Of a DNA stretch of 64,000 bases, positions 1 through 11,704 are shown piece by piece; position 1 is the first letter of the stretch; each line of letters starts with the position of its first letter. This DNA is from Paraburkholderia solisilvae (lineage in GTDB: Bacteria; Pseudomonadota; Gammaproteobacteria; Burkholderiales; Burkholderiaceae): the NCBI RefSeq assembly GCF_902859875.1, contig NZ_CADIKF010000035.1, forward strand, positions 17,997-81,996, in the 5' to 3' direction. Both the position numbers and the translations under genes were made by a program. The notes under the pieces are model-generated. The model was not told the origin of the DNA. It was given only the letters and a program-made list of their open reading frames with translations, and did not search any database.

Positions 1-2582
<2,582 letters not shown>

Positions 2583-2664
2583 GACAGCGTCCTCCTTTTG
2601 ACAAGGCAGCAGGAGTCACATCGTAGCGCGCTTTGCGCGGCACTGCGCTATAAACGGGACTTCG

Positions 2665-4893
2665 CTAGTCGCGCGCGGCTAACAGCGCGTCGATGCGCAG
2701 CCGCTCGCCGAGCGACCACGCCTGAAACGGCGCGCCCGCCGGCGCGTGCGGCGCATCGCCGTCGGCGATTTCGCTGATGTGGTCGAGGCCCGCGCGCGCG
2801 AGATGCGCATCGAGCGGCGCGACGAAGCGTGCGACAGCCGCGGCGCGCGCCGCCGCATCGGGCCGCTCGACGCGCAGCCATGCTTCGACGAACGGGCCGA
2901 GCAGCCACGGCCACACCGTTCCCTGATGATAGGCGCCGTCGCGCTCGCGCGGGCCGCCCGCATAGCGGCCGCGATACGCGGGGTCCGACGGCGCGAGCGT
3001 GCGCAGGCCAAGCGGCGTCAACAGATGAATGCGAACCTGGTCGACCACTGCGCGCGCGGTCGCGCCGTCGATCACCGCAAACGGCAGACCGCCGGCCGCG
3101 AATATCTGGTTCGGCCGGATCGAGCGGTCGAAGGTGCCGCGCACGTGATCGACATCGACGACATCGAACAGCGCGCCGCTCGCCGGATCGACGAATCGTT
3201 CGACGAAAGTGCGCGCCGCAAACTGGGCCGGCTCGCGCCAGCGCGGGTTCCAGTTTGATGCGATGCGCAATGCGTTGATCCACAGTGCCTCTACTTCAAC
3301 CGGCTTGCCGATGCGCGGCGTGACGACCCAGTCGCCGACCTTCGCGTCCATCCACGTCAGTTGCACGCCGGGCACTCCTGCGCGCAGCAGGCCGTCGGTG
3401 TCGGCGCCGATCGCAAAGCGCGTGCCGCGCGTATAGCCGTCGAGAATCTCGTCGACCGCCTGCTGCAGCCGCAGGCGCGTCGCGGCGCTCGCATGCTGCA
3501 CGGCGAGATAGTCGTGCACCGCGATCACGAACCACAGCGACGCGTCGACCGAGTTGTACTCGGGGGTGTCGCCGTAATCGGGAAAGCGGTTCGGCAGCAT
3601 GCCTTCGGAGAGCGTGGCCGACCATTCGAGCAGGATTGCCTGCGCGTCGTCGTAGCGGCCGCACGTGAGCAGCAGCCCGCGCATCGAGATAAAGGTGTCG
3701 CGGCCCCAGTCGGTGAACCACGGGAAACCGGCGACGATCGTGCGGCCCCGCTCGCGTGCAACCACATACGCATCGGCCGCGCGCTCGAGCGGCGACGCAA
3801 ACGCCGCGCGGCGCGCGCGCTCCGCGTGCTCGAGTTGCTGCGCGCGCGCGAAGGCGTCGAAGGTCGCGTGGTCCCGCGCGCGCGGCACGCCATCGGCGCT
3901 GAATATCAACACCGCATCGCCGGCTGCGAGATCGAAAGAAAAGATGCCGGGCGCCGCGAGGTCTTCGGTGAATTCGAGCCCGCGTTCGCGCTCACGCGGA
4001 TAGGCGAAATTGCGGTACCAGTCGGGCGCATGCTCGTACGCGCCATTCGATGCGGCGCGGATCGCCGGCAGGTCGCCGTAGGGACGCCAGCTCACGCACG
4101 CGCCGTCGACGTCCGCGGCGAAATTGAATGCGCCGTTTTCATGGTGCAGTGCGTGATAGTCGCGGCCCGACAGCAGCGGCCGCACGTGCAGCGTGAAGCG
4201 GCCGTTTGTCGTTGCGGTCGTGGCATTCGGGGCGCTTGTGGCGTTGGCAGCGCCGAAGGTGTTTGCCGTGTTTGCCGTGTTTGCCGTGTTTGCCGTGTTT
4301 GCCGTGTTTGCTGTGTTTGCTGTGTTTGCTGTGTTTGCTGTGTTTGCTGTGTTTGCTGTGTTTGCTGTGTTTGCTGTGTTTGCTGTGTTTGCTGTGTTTG
4401 CTGTGTTTGCTGTGTTGGAAGCGTTGGAAGCGTCGGCTGTGCCTGCCGCGCTGGCCACACCGGCCGCCCCGAACATGCCAGCCGCATCCGCCGCGCGTTG
4501 CAAACGCCAGCGCAGCACCGTCTCGCCCGTTTCCTTCGCAACGAACACTGCCGCGCTGATCTCGACGTTGCCGGCCACCTCGATGCGCCACGTGGGCCAC
4601 GGCTCAGTCGTGAATTCGAGCAGGCGCGCGCCGATGTCCGGCGTGATCAGGTCGGGCGCATAGCGCTGCATCGTCAACGGATAGCGCTCGCCGTTCGCAT
4701 CGAGCCACGCTTCGATGCCGTTGACGAGCACGACGCGCCCCGCGGGCGGCCGGGTCGCCGCGAGCAGCAGCGCGTGATAGCGGCGCGTGCGCGGCAAGCC
4801 GACCGTGCCCGACGCGAAACCGCCCAGGCCGTCCGCCTCGAGCCATTCGTCTTCGAGACGCGCGGCGTCGATCGGCCGTGCAATGCGTGTCAT
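2665..4893 (-). CDS. amylo-alpha-1,6-glucosidase (glycogen debranching enzyme), 742 aa
   Basis: This is a bacterial-type glycogen debranching enzyme. The N-terminal domain carries LEADGLGGFASGTVGLPRTR and YHALLLAA. The C-terminal (alpha/alpha)6 GH133-type domain, about residues 340-740, shows FPWFTDWGRDTFISMRGLLL near residue 395, EYNSVDASLWFV, LTWMDAKVGDWVVTPRIGKP and YHQGTVWPWLLGPF near residue 655. The predicted role is hydrolysis of alpha-1,6 branch points in the cytoplasm. A GAGAGG ribosome binding site precedes the ATG, only 30 bp after the kinase stop. The oddity is at about residues 161-211, where 17 Asn-Thr-Ala tripeptides from a perfect 9-bp repeat interrupt the N-terminal domain, flanked by further Ala/Asn/Ser-rich sequence. 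This looks like a repeat expansion in a surface loop. The function call is firm; whether the insertion affects activity is unknown. Confidence 0.92.
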   Translation of the reverse strand: MTRIARPIDAARLEDEWLEADGLGGFASGTVGLPRTRRYHALLLAATRPPAGRVVLVNGIEAWLDANGERYPLTMQRYAPDLITPDIGARLLEFTTEPWPTWRIEVAGNVEISAAVFVAKETGETVLRWRLQRAADAAGMFGAAGVASAAGTADASNASNTANTANTANTANTANTANTANTANTANTANTANTANTANTANTANTANTANTFGAANATSAPNATTATTNGRFTLHVRPLLSGRDYHALHHENGAFNFAADVDGACVSWRPYGDLPAIRAASNGAYEHAPDWYRNFAYPRERERGLEFTEDLAAPGIFSFDLAAGDAVLIFSADGVPRARDHATFDAFARAQQLEHAERARRAAFASPLERAADAYVVARERGRTIVAGFPWFTDWGRDTFISMRGLLLTCGRYDDAQAILLEWSATLSEGMLPNRFPDYGDTPEYNSVDASLWFVIAVHDYLAVQHASAATRLRLQQAVDEILDGYTRGTRFAIGADTDGLLRAGVPGVQLTWMDAKVGDWVVTPRIGKPVEVEALWINALRIASNWNPRWREPAQFAARTFVERFVDPASGALFDVVDVDHVRGTFDRSIRPNQIFAAGGLPFAVIDGATARAVVDQVRIHLLTPLGLRTLAPSDPAYRGRYAGGPRERDGAYHQGTVWPWLLGPFVEAWLRVERPDAAARAAAVARFVAPLDAHLARAGLDHISEIADGDAPHAPAGAPFQAWSLGERLRIDALLAARD
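4259..4411. repeat. 9-bp tandem repeat, 17 copies, inside debranching enzyme gene
   Basis: Seventeen back-to-back copies of GTGTTTGCY on the plus strand: five ending GCC (4259-4303), then twelve ending GCT (4304-4411). They are followed by degenerate units to about 4438. Read on the coding (minus) strand they give Asn-Thr-Ala. The unit is a multiple of three, so copy-number change would keep the frame. Confidence 0.97.
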
Positions 4894-4923
4894 CGATATG
4901 CCCTCTCACCTCTCACTGCGCTC

Positions 4924-6369
4924 TCACTGCGGCAACACGACCCACACCTCGAGTCCGCCGCCGTCGCGCGGATGAAACTGCAGCGTGCCGCCATGCAGCC
5001 GCGCGATCCGTTCGACGATCGCAAGGCCGAGACCCGTGCCGCTCGTGCCGCCATGCGCATTCCTGCCGCGCTGAAACGGCGCCTTCAGCGCTTCGAGCTC
5101 GGCGGCCGACAGGCCGCTGCCGCGATCGCCGACCGCCACCACCACCGCGTGCGCGTCGCGCCACGTGCGTACCGCGAAGCCGCTGCCGCCATACTTCACC
5201 GCATTCTGCATCAGGTTCATCAGCAGGCGCATCATGCTGATCGGACGAAACGCGACCAGCGGCAAGTCGCCAAGCGACAGGTCGAAATCATGCCCGAGCC
5301 CCGCGAAATCCGCAGCGAGCTGGCTGACCAGCCCATTCAGATCGCCCGGTCGCGCGGCCTCGCGCTCGCCGCTGCCCGCGTAATCCATAAACTGCTGCAG
5401 GATCGTGTCGATCTGATCAAGATACGACTCGGCCGCATGCGTGAACGGCTCGTCGCGCGGCGCGCCGGCCATCGCCATCGCGAGGCGCAGCTTGGTGAGC
5501 GGCGTGCGGATGTCGTGCGAAATGCCGGCGAGCATCACCGCGCGCGTCGCTTCCGCCTGCTGCAACGCCTGCGTCATCTGATTGAACGCGGCGCTGACCT
5601 GCGCGATCTCGGTCGGACCGTCGAGCGGCAGCGGCGCCGGCGCCTCGCCCGCGGACAACCGGCGCGCCGCCTCGGCCAGATGCTGCAGCGGCCGGTTCAG
5701 GTGGCGCTGGATCAGAAAGCCGGTGAGCGCCGCCAGCACACCGAGGCTCAGCGCGAATAGCAGCGCGCCGATCAGCCGGCCGCCCTGCGCTTCTTCCGGC
5801 AGCACGAGCGCGATCCAGTACGGCGCATCGGCGATATGCACGCGCAGCCACATGCGCTGCGGCGCGCCGCGCGCGCGTTCCGCTTCCCAGCGCACGTCGC
5901 TGCCGGCAGGCAGATAGCGGCGCAGCGTCTCGAGAAAAATGCCGAGCTCGTGTGTGCGGTAGAACTGCAGCGGATCGGTCGGCGGCTGAGCGAGCGCATC
6001 GGGCGGTACGTCGGCGCGCGCGTCGAGCTGCGCGACGAGCGCCTCGCGCGATGCGCGCGGCGTCGTCGCGAGCACGCTGTCGAGCTTCGTGATGTATTCG
6101 CCGAACACCGCCGCCGCGCGTTCGACGCGCGGCCGCTGCACATAGTGCAGCAGCACCGAGAGCGAGCACACTTCGCTGACGGCGACCAGCGCGATCAGCA
6201 GCACGATATTGCGGGCGAGCAGCGAGCGCGGCATCAGACGCGCGAAGCCGCGCGGGCAGGCGCCCGATATCGCATCTTGCGTCGCATCTCGCGTCGCGTC
6301 TGGCGTTGCATGCGGCATGGCATGCGGCGCGGCATCGGCGGGCACCTCTCCCGGCACGTGCGCGGTCAT
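4924..6369 (-). CDS. EnvZ-type sensor histidine kinase, 481 aa
   Basis: This is an inner-membrane sensor kinase paired with the preceding regulator. The layout is a transmembrane helix at about residues 28-50, a periplasmic loop of about 150 residues, a second helix at about 200-220, HAMP, the H-box ISHDIRTPLTKLRLAM near residue 283, the N-box LLMNLMQNAVKYGG near 383, the G1 block VGDRGSGL and the G2 block GTGLGLAIVERIARLHGG near 443. The start is the ATG that overlaps the regulator stop as ATGA, which implies translational coupling; a longer in-frame start 39 bases upstream is less likely. The N-terminus before helix 1 is a low-complexity Ala/Thr/Pro/Asp stretch. The stimulus is unknown. The H-box resembles EnvZ, but I would not call it the orthologue. 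Confidence 0.93.
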   Translation of the reverse strand: MTAHVPGEVPADAAPHAMPHATPDATRDATQDAISGACPRGFARLMPRSLLARNIVLLIALVAVSEVCSLSVLLHYVQRPRVERAAAVFGEYITKLDSVLATTPRASREALVAQLDARADVPPDALAQPPTDPLQFYRTHELGIFLETLRRYLPAGSDVRWEAERARGAPQRMWLRVHIADAPYWIALVLPEEAQGGRLIGALLFALSLGVLAALTGFLIQRHLNRPLQHLAEAARRLSAGEAPAPLPLDGPTEIAQVSAAFNQMTQALQQAEATRAVMLAGISHDIRTPLTKLRLAMAMAGAPRDEPFTHAAESYLDQIDTILQQFMDYAGSGEREAARPGDLNGLVSQLAADFAGLGHDFDLSLGDLPLVAFRPISMMRLLMNLMQNAVKYGGSGFAVRTWRDAHAVVVAVGDRGSGLSAAELEALKAPFQRGRNAHGGTSGTGLGLAIVERIARLHGGTLQFHPRDGGGLEVWVVLPQ

Positions 6370-7079
6370 GATTCGACGTCCGCGATCAGCATATAACCGA
6401 CGCCCCACACCGTCTTGATGAAGCGCGGCCTGGACGGATCGTTTTCGATCACCTGGCGCAGCCGCAGCACCTGCACGTCGATGCTGCGATCGAGCGCATC
6501 GTGCTCGCGACCGCGGGCGCGCGCGATCAGGTTGTCGCGGCTCACCGCGCGGTTCGGCGACGAGCCGAGCGCGGTCAGCAGCAGCATCTGCGCGGAATGC
6601 AGTTCGACCGGCTCGCCGCCGCGCAACAGCAGCCCCTTGCCGACGTCGAACTGAAAGTCGCCGAAGCGCAGCGTTTGGGTGGTCACGGTCGGGTCGCCTG
6701 CCGCGATCTTCTGGCGGCGCAACAGCGCGTTGATGCGCGCGGTCAGCTCCTGCGGCAGGAACGGTTTGGCGAGATAGTCGTCCGCGCCGGTCTCGAGACC
6801 GGCCACGCGATCGAGCGGATCGCCCTTCGCGGTCAGCATCAGGATCGGCAGCGTTTCGCCCTCGGCGCGCAAACGCGCGCAGATATCGAGGCCGTTTTCG
6901 TCGCCGATCATCAGGTCGAGCACGAGCAGATCGTACGGCTCGCGCTCCAGATAACGCTTGAGCTTCGCGCTGTTCTCGACCACCCGCACCGAAAACCCTT
7001 GCGACGTCAAAAAACGCTGCAGCATATTGCGCAGCTCAGCTTCGTCGTCGAGCACGATGATGCGGGCTGACCGGTCCAT
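6366..7079 (-). CDS. OmpR-family response regulator, 237 aa
   Basis: This is a DNA-binding response regulator with an N-terminal receiver domain: acidic pair DDE at residues 11-13, phospho-acceptor Asp near residue 55 in LLVLDLMIGDENG, Thr/Lys in MLTAKGD, and DDYLAKPF. It is followed by an OmpR/PhoB winged helix that ends RFIKTVWGVGYML. It should be phosphorylated by the co-transcribed kinase, whose ATG overlaps this gene's stop by 4 bp. An AAGGAG ribosome binding site lies 7 bases before the ATG. Targets are unknown. The next genes in the same direction are two glucan-degrading enzymes and the preceding gene is a secreted EF-hand-like protein, so control of this group is a reasonable guess only. 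Confidence 0.93.
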   Translation of the reverse strand: MDRSARIIVLDDEAELRNMLQRFLTSQGFSVRVVENSAKLKRYLEREPYDLLVLDLMIGDENGLDICARLRAEGETLPILMLTAKGDPLDRVAGLETGADDYLAKPFLPQELTARINALLRRQKIAAGDPTVTTQTLRFGDFQFDVGKGLLLRGGEPVELHSAQMLLLTALGSSPNRAVSRDNLIARARGREHDALDRSIDVQVLRLRQVIENDPSRPRFIKTVWGVGYMLIADVES

Positions 7080-7104
7080 ACAAGGCTCCTTTTCCGGACA
7101 AGCG

Positions 7105-7464
7105 CTATTGTCTGCGCTGTGTCGCGACGAACTGCTCGATCTGCGGCAGCGTCACATAGCCGACTTTCTGCACGTCGATCTCGTCGAAATGCTGCGCGAC
7201 GCGCGGCATGCCGGCCGCCGCCTGCTCCTTCGTCAGTTTGCCGTCGTGTGTCGTATTCGCGGCGGCAAAGCGTTCCTGCAGTTGCTGCAACGCGTGCTGC
7301 ATGCGCGCGGAACCGCCCATGCCCGCTCCCTGCATCGATTGCATGTTTTGCATCGGCGTCGGCGCAGGTGCGTTTTGCGCCGGTGCGTTTTGCGTTGGCG
7401 CGCTCTGCGCGATCGCGCCCGTCGATGCGATACACAGCGCCAGCATGGCAAGCCACTTCTTCAT
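7105..7464 (-). CDS. secreted EF-hand-like small protein, 119 aa
   Basis: This small exported protein has a clear signal peptide, MKKWLAMLALCIASTGAIA, probably cut before QSAPT. A Gln/Asn/Pro/Met-rich linker follows, then a helical segment and two EF-hand-like half-sites, THDGKLTKEQAAAGMP and DVQKVGYVTLPQIEQFV. The loops depart from the canonical DxDxDG, so calcium binding is uncertain. The start is the ATG preceded by GGAGGAAGGA; a longer reading frame (8 more codons) lacks such a site. The gene ends 25 bp before the OmpR-type regulator on the same strand, so it may head that operon and could be a periplasmic partner of the sensor. That link is inferred from position. Confidence 0.75.
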   Translation of the reverse strand: MKKWLAMLALCIASTGAIAQSAPTQNAPAQNAPAPTPMQNMQSMQGAGMGGSARMQHALQQLQERFAAANTTHDGKLTKEQAAAGMPRVAQHFDEIDVQKVGYVTLPQIEQFVATQRRQ

Positions 7465-7782
7465 TCCTTCCTCCGTTGAGTCGGGCACCGGCGTCGCTGG
7501 CGTGAGGCCGCGAACCGCTCGGTGACAGCGCGAATTCTTGTCGTTCGCCGCTGTGAAGGCAATGCGAAAACCATGTCATTTGATGTCGCCGGCGCACGCC
7601 ACGCAACGGCAGCGCAAAGCCGAACGCACCCCAACCCCGCCCGCACGCGACGACAAGCAGAGACAAGCGGAGACAAGCAGCGACAAGCCACGACACCGGA
7701 TGAAACATTTTCTCGCTGCCGTTACGTTGTGCGCGCATCGTCATTCCGCGGCGACCCACCGCCACGCACGCGCCACGGCCTG
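7465..7782. other. intergenic, with 10-bp repeat
   Basis: No gene is seen here. The stretch separates two minus-strand genes and should carry the promoter of the EF-hand/two-component run. Bases 7651-7690 hold four imperfect 10-bp units of the form MGACAAGCRG. I found no convincing terminator or promoter hexamers. Confidence 0.6.
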
Positions 7783-8553
7783 TTACTGCGCGCCGCGAAT
7801 CGCTTCGAATGCCGCCTTCAGGTTCTGCGCTTTCACCGCCAGCGCCTTCGGGATTTCATCGAGCCGCACCGCGTTCTGCGTGTCTCCCGGCCGCGGCGGA
7901 TTGTCGATCGCGAACAGCAGCGTCTCGTTGTCGCCGGACGCGCCGATCGCCTGCACGGTCATCGTCGTGAACGAAATCTTGCTGACGCCGGCGACCCGCT
8001 TCACGCCGTTGATCGCAATGCCGACCGGCGTCAGGTTGCGCAGCCGGAAGCCCTGCTTGTCGAGCCGCACATCGGTCAACGCGATCTGCAGGATCAGCGA
8101 ATCGGCGCGCGGCGTATCGACCACCGTCATATCCTTCATCACCTCCTGCGTCAGGATCTGCGCGAACGTGTGGGTGACCTGCGCCATCTCATCCGGATCG
8201 ATGCCTTTGTACGGCGAATCCGGTGCGAGAAATACCTCGATCGGCACGAGATACACGCTATGCAGCCGCGCGCGCTGCGCCGCGTAGTCCGGCGCCATGT
8301 AACCCCGGGTGCCGGGAAATTGCGCCACCGGCGTGAGTTGCACGCTGTCCGGTATCAGATACTCCGCGCGTGCCGCGCCGCACTGGAACGCAAGCGGCAG
8401 CAGCAGACCGCCGCAGATGAAAAGCCTCGCCGCGCGCCTTTTCAAACGCGCCGCCAGGATGGGCACGCGCCACATCATCTGTGCCGCACGACGCACGATC
8501 GGCACCATCGTCACCATCGTTACGTTGAACCGCATATTCGTCGGCATTGTCAT
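7783..8553 (-). CDS. DUF3313-like exported protein, 256 aa
   Basis: The body of the protein resembles the DUF3313 family: alternating short strands including VYLVPIEVFLAPDSPYKG, a block around IDPDEMAQVTHTFAQIL, and ADSLILQIALTDVRL. The function of the family is unknown. The N-terminus has a basic region and then a hydrophobic segment LFICGGLLLPLAFQCGAARA, so export is likely. The Cys is in a poor lipobox (LAFQC), and cleavage after ARA is more probable than lipidation. The start at 8553 has AGGAA 7 bases upstream, but the Met-rich N-terminus offers alternatives at codons 3, 7 and later. The gene is monocistronic, divergent from the RND operon. Confidence 0.7.
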   Translation of the reverse strand: MTMPTNMRFNVTMVTMVPIVRRAAQMMWRVPILAARLKRRAARLFICGGLLLPLAFQCGAARAEYLIPDSVQLTPVAQFPGTRGYMAPDYAAQRARLHSVYLVPIEVFLAPDSPYKGIDPDEMAQVTHTFAQILTQEVMKDMTVVDTPRADSLILQIALTDVRLDKQGFRLRNLTPVGIAINGVKRVAGVSKISFTTMTVQAIGASGDNETLLFAIDNPPRPGDTQNAVRLDEIPKALAVKAQNLKAAFEAIRGAQ

Positions 8554-8843
8554 GATTCGTTCCTGGGCGCGGCGGTTGAATCATCATAGGCGGTTTAGCG
8601 ATGCCTTCTGCCCTGGTGAATTCCCCGTTGCCATGAGCACCATGCCCTCGCTTTCCACGCGGCGTCGCGCACAAAGCCCTGCGCCGCTTGTGCCGATCGC
8701 CGGCACATAGTCGAGCCATGCTAGGCTATGCGCCAATTCGGCATGCCGCCGGGCGTTTTGCATCCCGAAAAAAGTAGATTAGTCGCATTGAATATCGGCA
8801 TCCGTGCGCTAACCGCACATAGCGCGCGAAATATGGTGGATGA

Positions 8844-10367
8844 ATGACAAAGGACAAAAACCCGCTCTGCCTGGTATCACGTCGTCTATGCGTCGCGCCT
8901 CGAAGCGTCGCGGCACTCGCGTTGGCCGCGCTGCTCGCGGGCTGCATGGTCGGTCCCGATTACCATACGCCGGCGCCGCCGCCGACCGACACCTACACCA
9001 CCGCTCCGCTGCCCGATCAGACCGCGTCGGCGCCCGGCGCGTCCGGCGTGCCGCAACGCTTTGCCCCCGGCGAGGACATCCCGGCCGCATGGTGGTCGCT
9101 GTTTCATTGCGAGCCGCTCGACGCGCTAATCCGCAAGGCGCTTGCGAACAGCCCGAATATCGCATCGGCGCGCGCCGCCTTGCGCGAGTCGCGCGAAAAC
9201 CTGCGCGCGCAATTCGGCGGCTCGCTGCTGCCGCGCGTCGACGCGCAGCTGAACGCGACGCGCGAGAAATTCAACGGCATCACCTTCGGCGAGCCGCAAT
9301 TCACCGAAGACCTGAACCTGTACAACTCGTCGGTCAGCGTGTCGTACGCGCTCGACCTGTGGGGCGGCGCGCGCCGCGGCGTCGAAGCCGCGCAATCGCA
9401 GGTCGACTATCAGCGCTACCAGTTGCAGGGCGCGTGGCTCGCGCTCACCGCCAACATCGTCACCGCGGCGGTCAAGGAAGCGTCGCTGCGCGCGCAGATC
9501 GAAGCGACCGAAGCCATCGCATCGGAAGAAGACGCTCAGCTCACGTTGCTGAAAAAGCAGTTCGAACTGGGCGGCGTCGGCAAAACCGATGTACTGACCC
9601 AGCAGACGCTGCTCGCGCAGACGCGCGCATCGCTGCCGCCGCTGCAGCAGCAACTGGATGCCGTGCGTCACCAGCTCGCGGTGCTGTCGGGCAGTCCGCC
9701 GAGCGACCCGACGCTGCCTGAATTCCGGCTCGCGATGTTTTCGCTGCCGCAGACGCTGCCGGTCAGCGTGCCGTCCGCGCTGGTGCGGCAGCGGCCCGAT
9801 ATTCTCGCGGCCGATGCGACGCTGCATCAGGCGAGCGCGCAGATCGGCGTCGCCACCGCGAACCTGTTTCCGCAGATCACGCTGTCGGCGAGCTTCGGCA
9901 CGCAGTCGCTGACGCCCGCCGACCTGTTCCGCTCGGAAAGCGCCGTGTGGAGCATCGGCGCGGGCCTGCTGCAGCCGGTTTTTCACGGCGGCCAGTTGCT
10001 GTCGCAAAAGCGCGCGGCCGTCGCCGCGTATGAACAGGCCGATGCGCAATACCGGCAGACGGTGCTGCTCGGGTTCCAGAACGTCGCCGATTCTTTACGC
10101 GCGCTCGATCACGACGCGAGCGGGCTGCTCGCGCGAACCGACGCATGGCAATCGGCGAGCGATGCGCTGGAGATGGCGCGCGGCCAGTACAAGCTCGGCG
10201 GCGTCAGCTATCTGTCGCTGCTCATCACGCAGCGCCAGTACCAGCAGACCGTCGTCGATCTTGCGCAGGCGCAGGCGGCGCGCTACGCGGATACCGCGGC
10301 GCTCTTCCAGGCGCTCGGCGGCGGCTGGTGGAACGACCCGCTGCCCGAAACCGCCGCGGTGCAATGA
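8844..10367 (+). CDS. RND efflux outer-membrane factor (OprM/NodT family lipoprotein), 507 aa
   Basis: This is the outer-membrane channel of a tripartite efflux pump. The signal peptide ends in the lipobox LLAGC, with Cys34 as the acylated residue, followed by the family hallmark MVGPDYHTP. Two OEP repeats follow, with SVSYALDLWGGARRGVEAAQ in the first and SLLITQRQYQQTVVDLAQAQ in the second. Length matches OprM-type proteins. It is the first gene of a three-gene plus-strand operon, 120 bp before the adaptor. This OMF-first order is seen in several Burkholderiaceae pumps; adaptor-pump-OMF is commoner elsewhere. No regulator is adjacent. Confidence 0.95.
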   Translation: MTKDKNPLCLVSRRLCVAPRSVAALALAALLAGCMVGPDYHTPAPPPTDTYTTAPLPDQTASAPGASGVPQRFAPGEDIPAAWWSLFHCEPLDALIRKALANSPNIASARAALRESRENLRAQFGGSLLPRVDAQLNATREKFNGITFGEPQFTEDLNLYNSSVSVSYALDLWGGARRGVEAAQSQVDYQRYQLQGAWLALTANIVTAAVKEASLRAQIEATEAIASEEDAQLTLLKKQFELGGVGKTDVLTQQTLLAQTRASLPPLQQQLDAVRHQLAVLSGSPPSDPTLPEFRLAMFSLPQTLPVSVPSALVRQRPDILAADATLHQASAQIGVATANLFPQITLSASFGTQSLTPADLFRSESAVWSIGAGLLQPVFHGGQLLSQKRAAVAAYEQADAQYRQTVLLGFQNVADSLRALDHDASGLLARTDAWQSASDALEMARGQYKLGGVSYLSLLITQRQYQQTVVDLAQAQAARYADTAALFQALGGGWWNDPLPETAAVQ

Positions 10368-10487
10368 CGCACACGCGCCGCGTCGAAGCCGCTACCGCTT
10401 CCCGCTTTCATTACCGGATGACCCTGCAGCGCCGCCGCGCGACCCCAGCGGCCGGCGCTTCACGATGAGACGTGCAAGGACAAAACG

Positions 10488-11693
10488 ATGAACACAAAAG
10501 GACCGATCGCGAATCAGCCTGCCGACGCAGGTGCAACGCCCGCGCGCCATAAGCGGCGCATGACGAGGCGCATGATCATCATGCTGATCTGCGTTGGGCT
10601 GCTGCTGGGCGGGATTGTCGGCTTCAACCTGTTCAAGGCGCATATGATCGCGAAGTTCATGGCGGGCAACGCGTTGCCGCCCGCCACGGTGACCGCGACC
10701 GCCGCGCACTATCAGACATGGCAGCCGCAGCTCGCGGCGGTCGGCAGCCTGCGCGCGGTACGCGGCGTCGACGTGACGACCGAGGTGCCCGGCCTCGTGC
10801 GCGAAATCGCATTCGCGTCCGGGCAGGACGTGAAGGCCGGCCAGGTGCTCGTGCGTCTGAACGACGATTCCGACGTCGCGCTGCTGCATTCGTTGCAGGC
10901 CGCGGCCGATCTCGCGCAAACGGTCTACAAGCGCGACAAGGCGCAATTCGATATCCAGGCCATCGCGAAGGCGCAGCTCGATGCGGACGCAGCCGACCTC
11001 AAGAGCAAGACCGCGCAGGTCGCGCAGCAGGCGGCGCTGGTCGAAAAGAAAACGATTCGCGCGCCGTTCGCCGGCCGCGTCGGCATCACGACGGTGAACC
11101 CCGGGCAGTATCTGAATCCGGGCGATGCAATCGTCACGCTGCAGGCGATCGACCCGATCTATGCGGACTTCTATCTGCCGCAACAGCAACTGGGCCAGCT
11201 CGCGGTCGGCCAGCAGATCGCGCTCGACACGAACGCATTCGGCGGCCGCACGTTCAACGGCAAGATCCGCTCGATCAACCCGCGTGTGGACAGCACAACG
11301 CGCAATGTGCAGATCGAAGCGACCGTCGATAACCGCGAACGCAAGCTGCTGCCCGGCATGTACGCGAATGTGAAGATCGATGCGGGCGGCGAACAGCGTT
11401 ATCTGACGCTGCCGCAAACGGCGATTACGTATAACCCGTACGGCGCGACGGTGTTCGTCGTGAAGCCGGGTGACAAGCCGGACGCGCACGGCAAGACAAT
11501 GCCCGTCGCGCAGCAGGTGTTCATCACGCCGGGACCGACGCGCGGCGACCAGGTGGCCATCCTGAAGGGCGTCGATGAAGGCATGCAGATCGTGACGAGC
11601 GGACAGCTGAAGCTGAAGAACGGCACGCCGATCGTGATCGACAACCGCGTGCAGCCGGCCGACAACCCGAACCCGCAGCCTCAGGAACAATAA
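10488..11693 (+). CDS. RND efflux periplasmic adaptor (AcrA/MexA family), 401 aa
   Basis: This is the membrane-fusion protein of the pump. An N-terminal membrane anchor at about residues 27-48 (MIIMLICVGLLLGGIVG) replaces a cleaved lipoprotein signal. The lipoyl/barrel-sandwich halves are visible as GLVREIAFASGQDVKAGQVL and KKTIRAPFAGRVGITTVNPG, with an alpha-hairpin between them and a beta-barrel/membrane-proximal domain after. A ribosome binding site (AAGGA) precedes the ATG. It ends 11 bp before the pump gene, so the two are co-translated. Substrates cannot be deduced. Confidence 0.95.
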   Translation: MNTKGPIANQPADAGATPARHKRRMTRRMIIMLICVGLLLGGIVGFNLFKAHMIAKFMAGNALPPATVTATAAHYQTWQPQLAAVGSLRAVRGVDVTTEVPGLVREIAFASGQDVKAGQVLVRLNDDSDVALLHSLQAAADLAQTVYKRDKAQFDIQAIAKAQLDADAADLKSKTAQVAQQAALVEKKTIRAPFAGRVGITTVNPGQYLNPGDAIVTLQAIDPIYADFYLPQQQLGQLAVGQQIALDTNAFGGRTFNGKIRSINPRVDSTTRNVQIEATVDNRERKLLPGMYANVKIDAGGEQRYLTLPQTAITYNPYGATVFVVKPGDKPDAHGKTMPVAQQVFITPGPTRGDQVAILKGVDEGMQIVTSGQLKLKNGTPIVIDNRVQPADNPNPQPQEQ

Positions 11694-11704
11694 GGGGCCG
11701 CCCG

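Noticed and set aside
3361..5760. Plus-strand 799-codon frame with Cys-Val repeats across the debranching enzyme and kinase
   Set aside because: It is the antisense reading of two conserved genes; the Cys-rich part is only the 9-bp repeat read in another frame.
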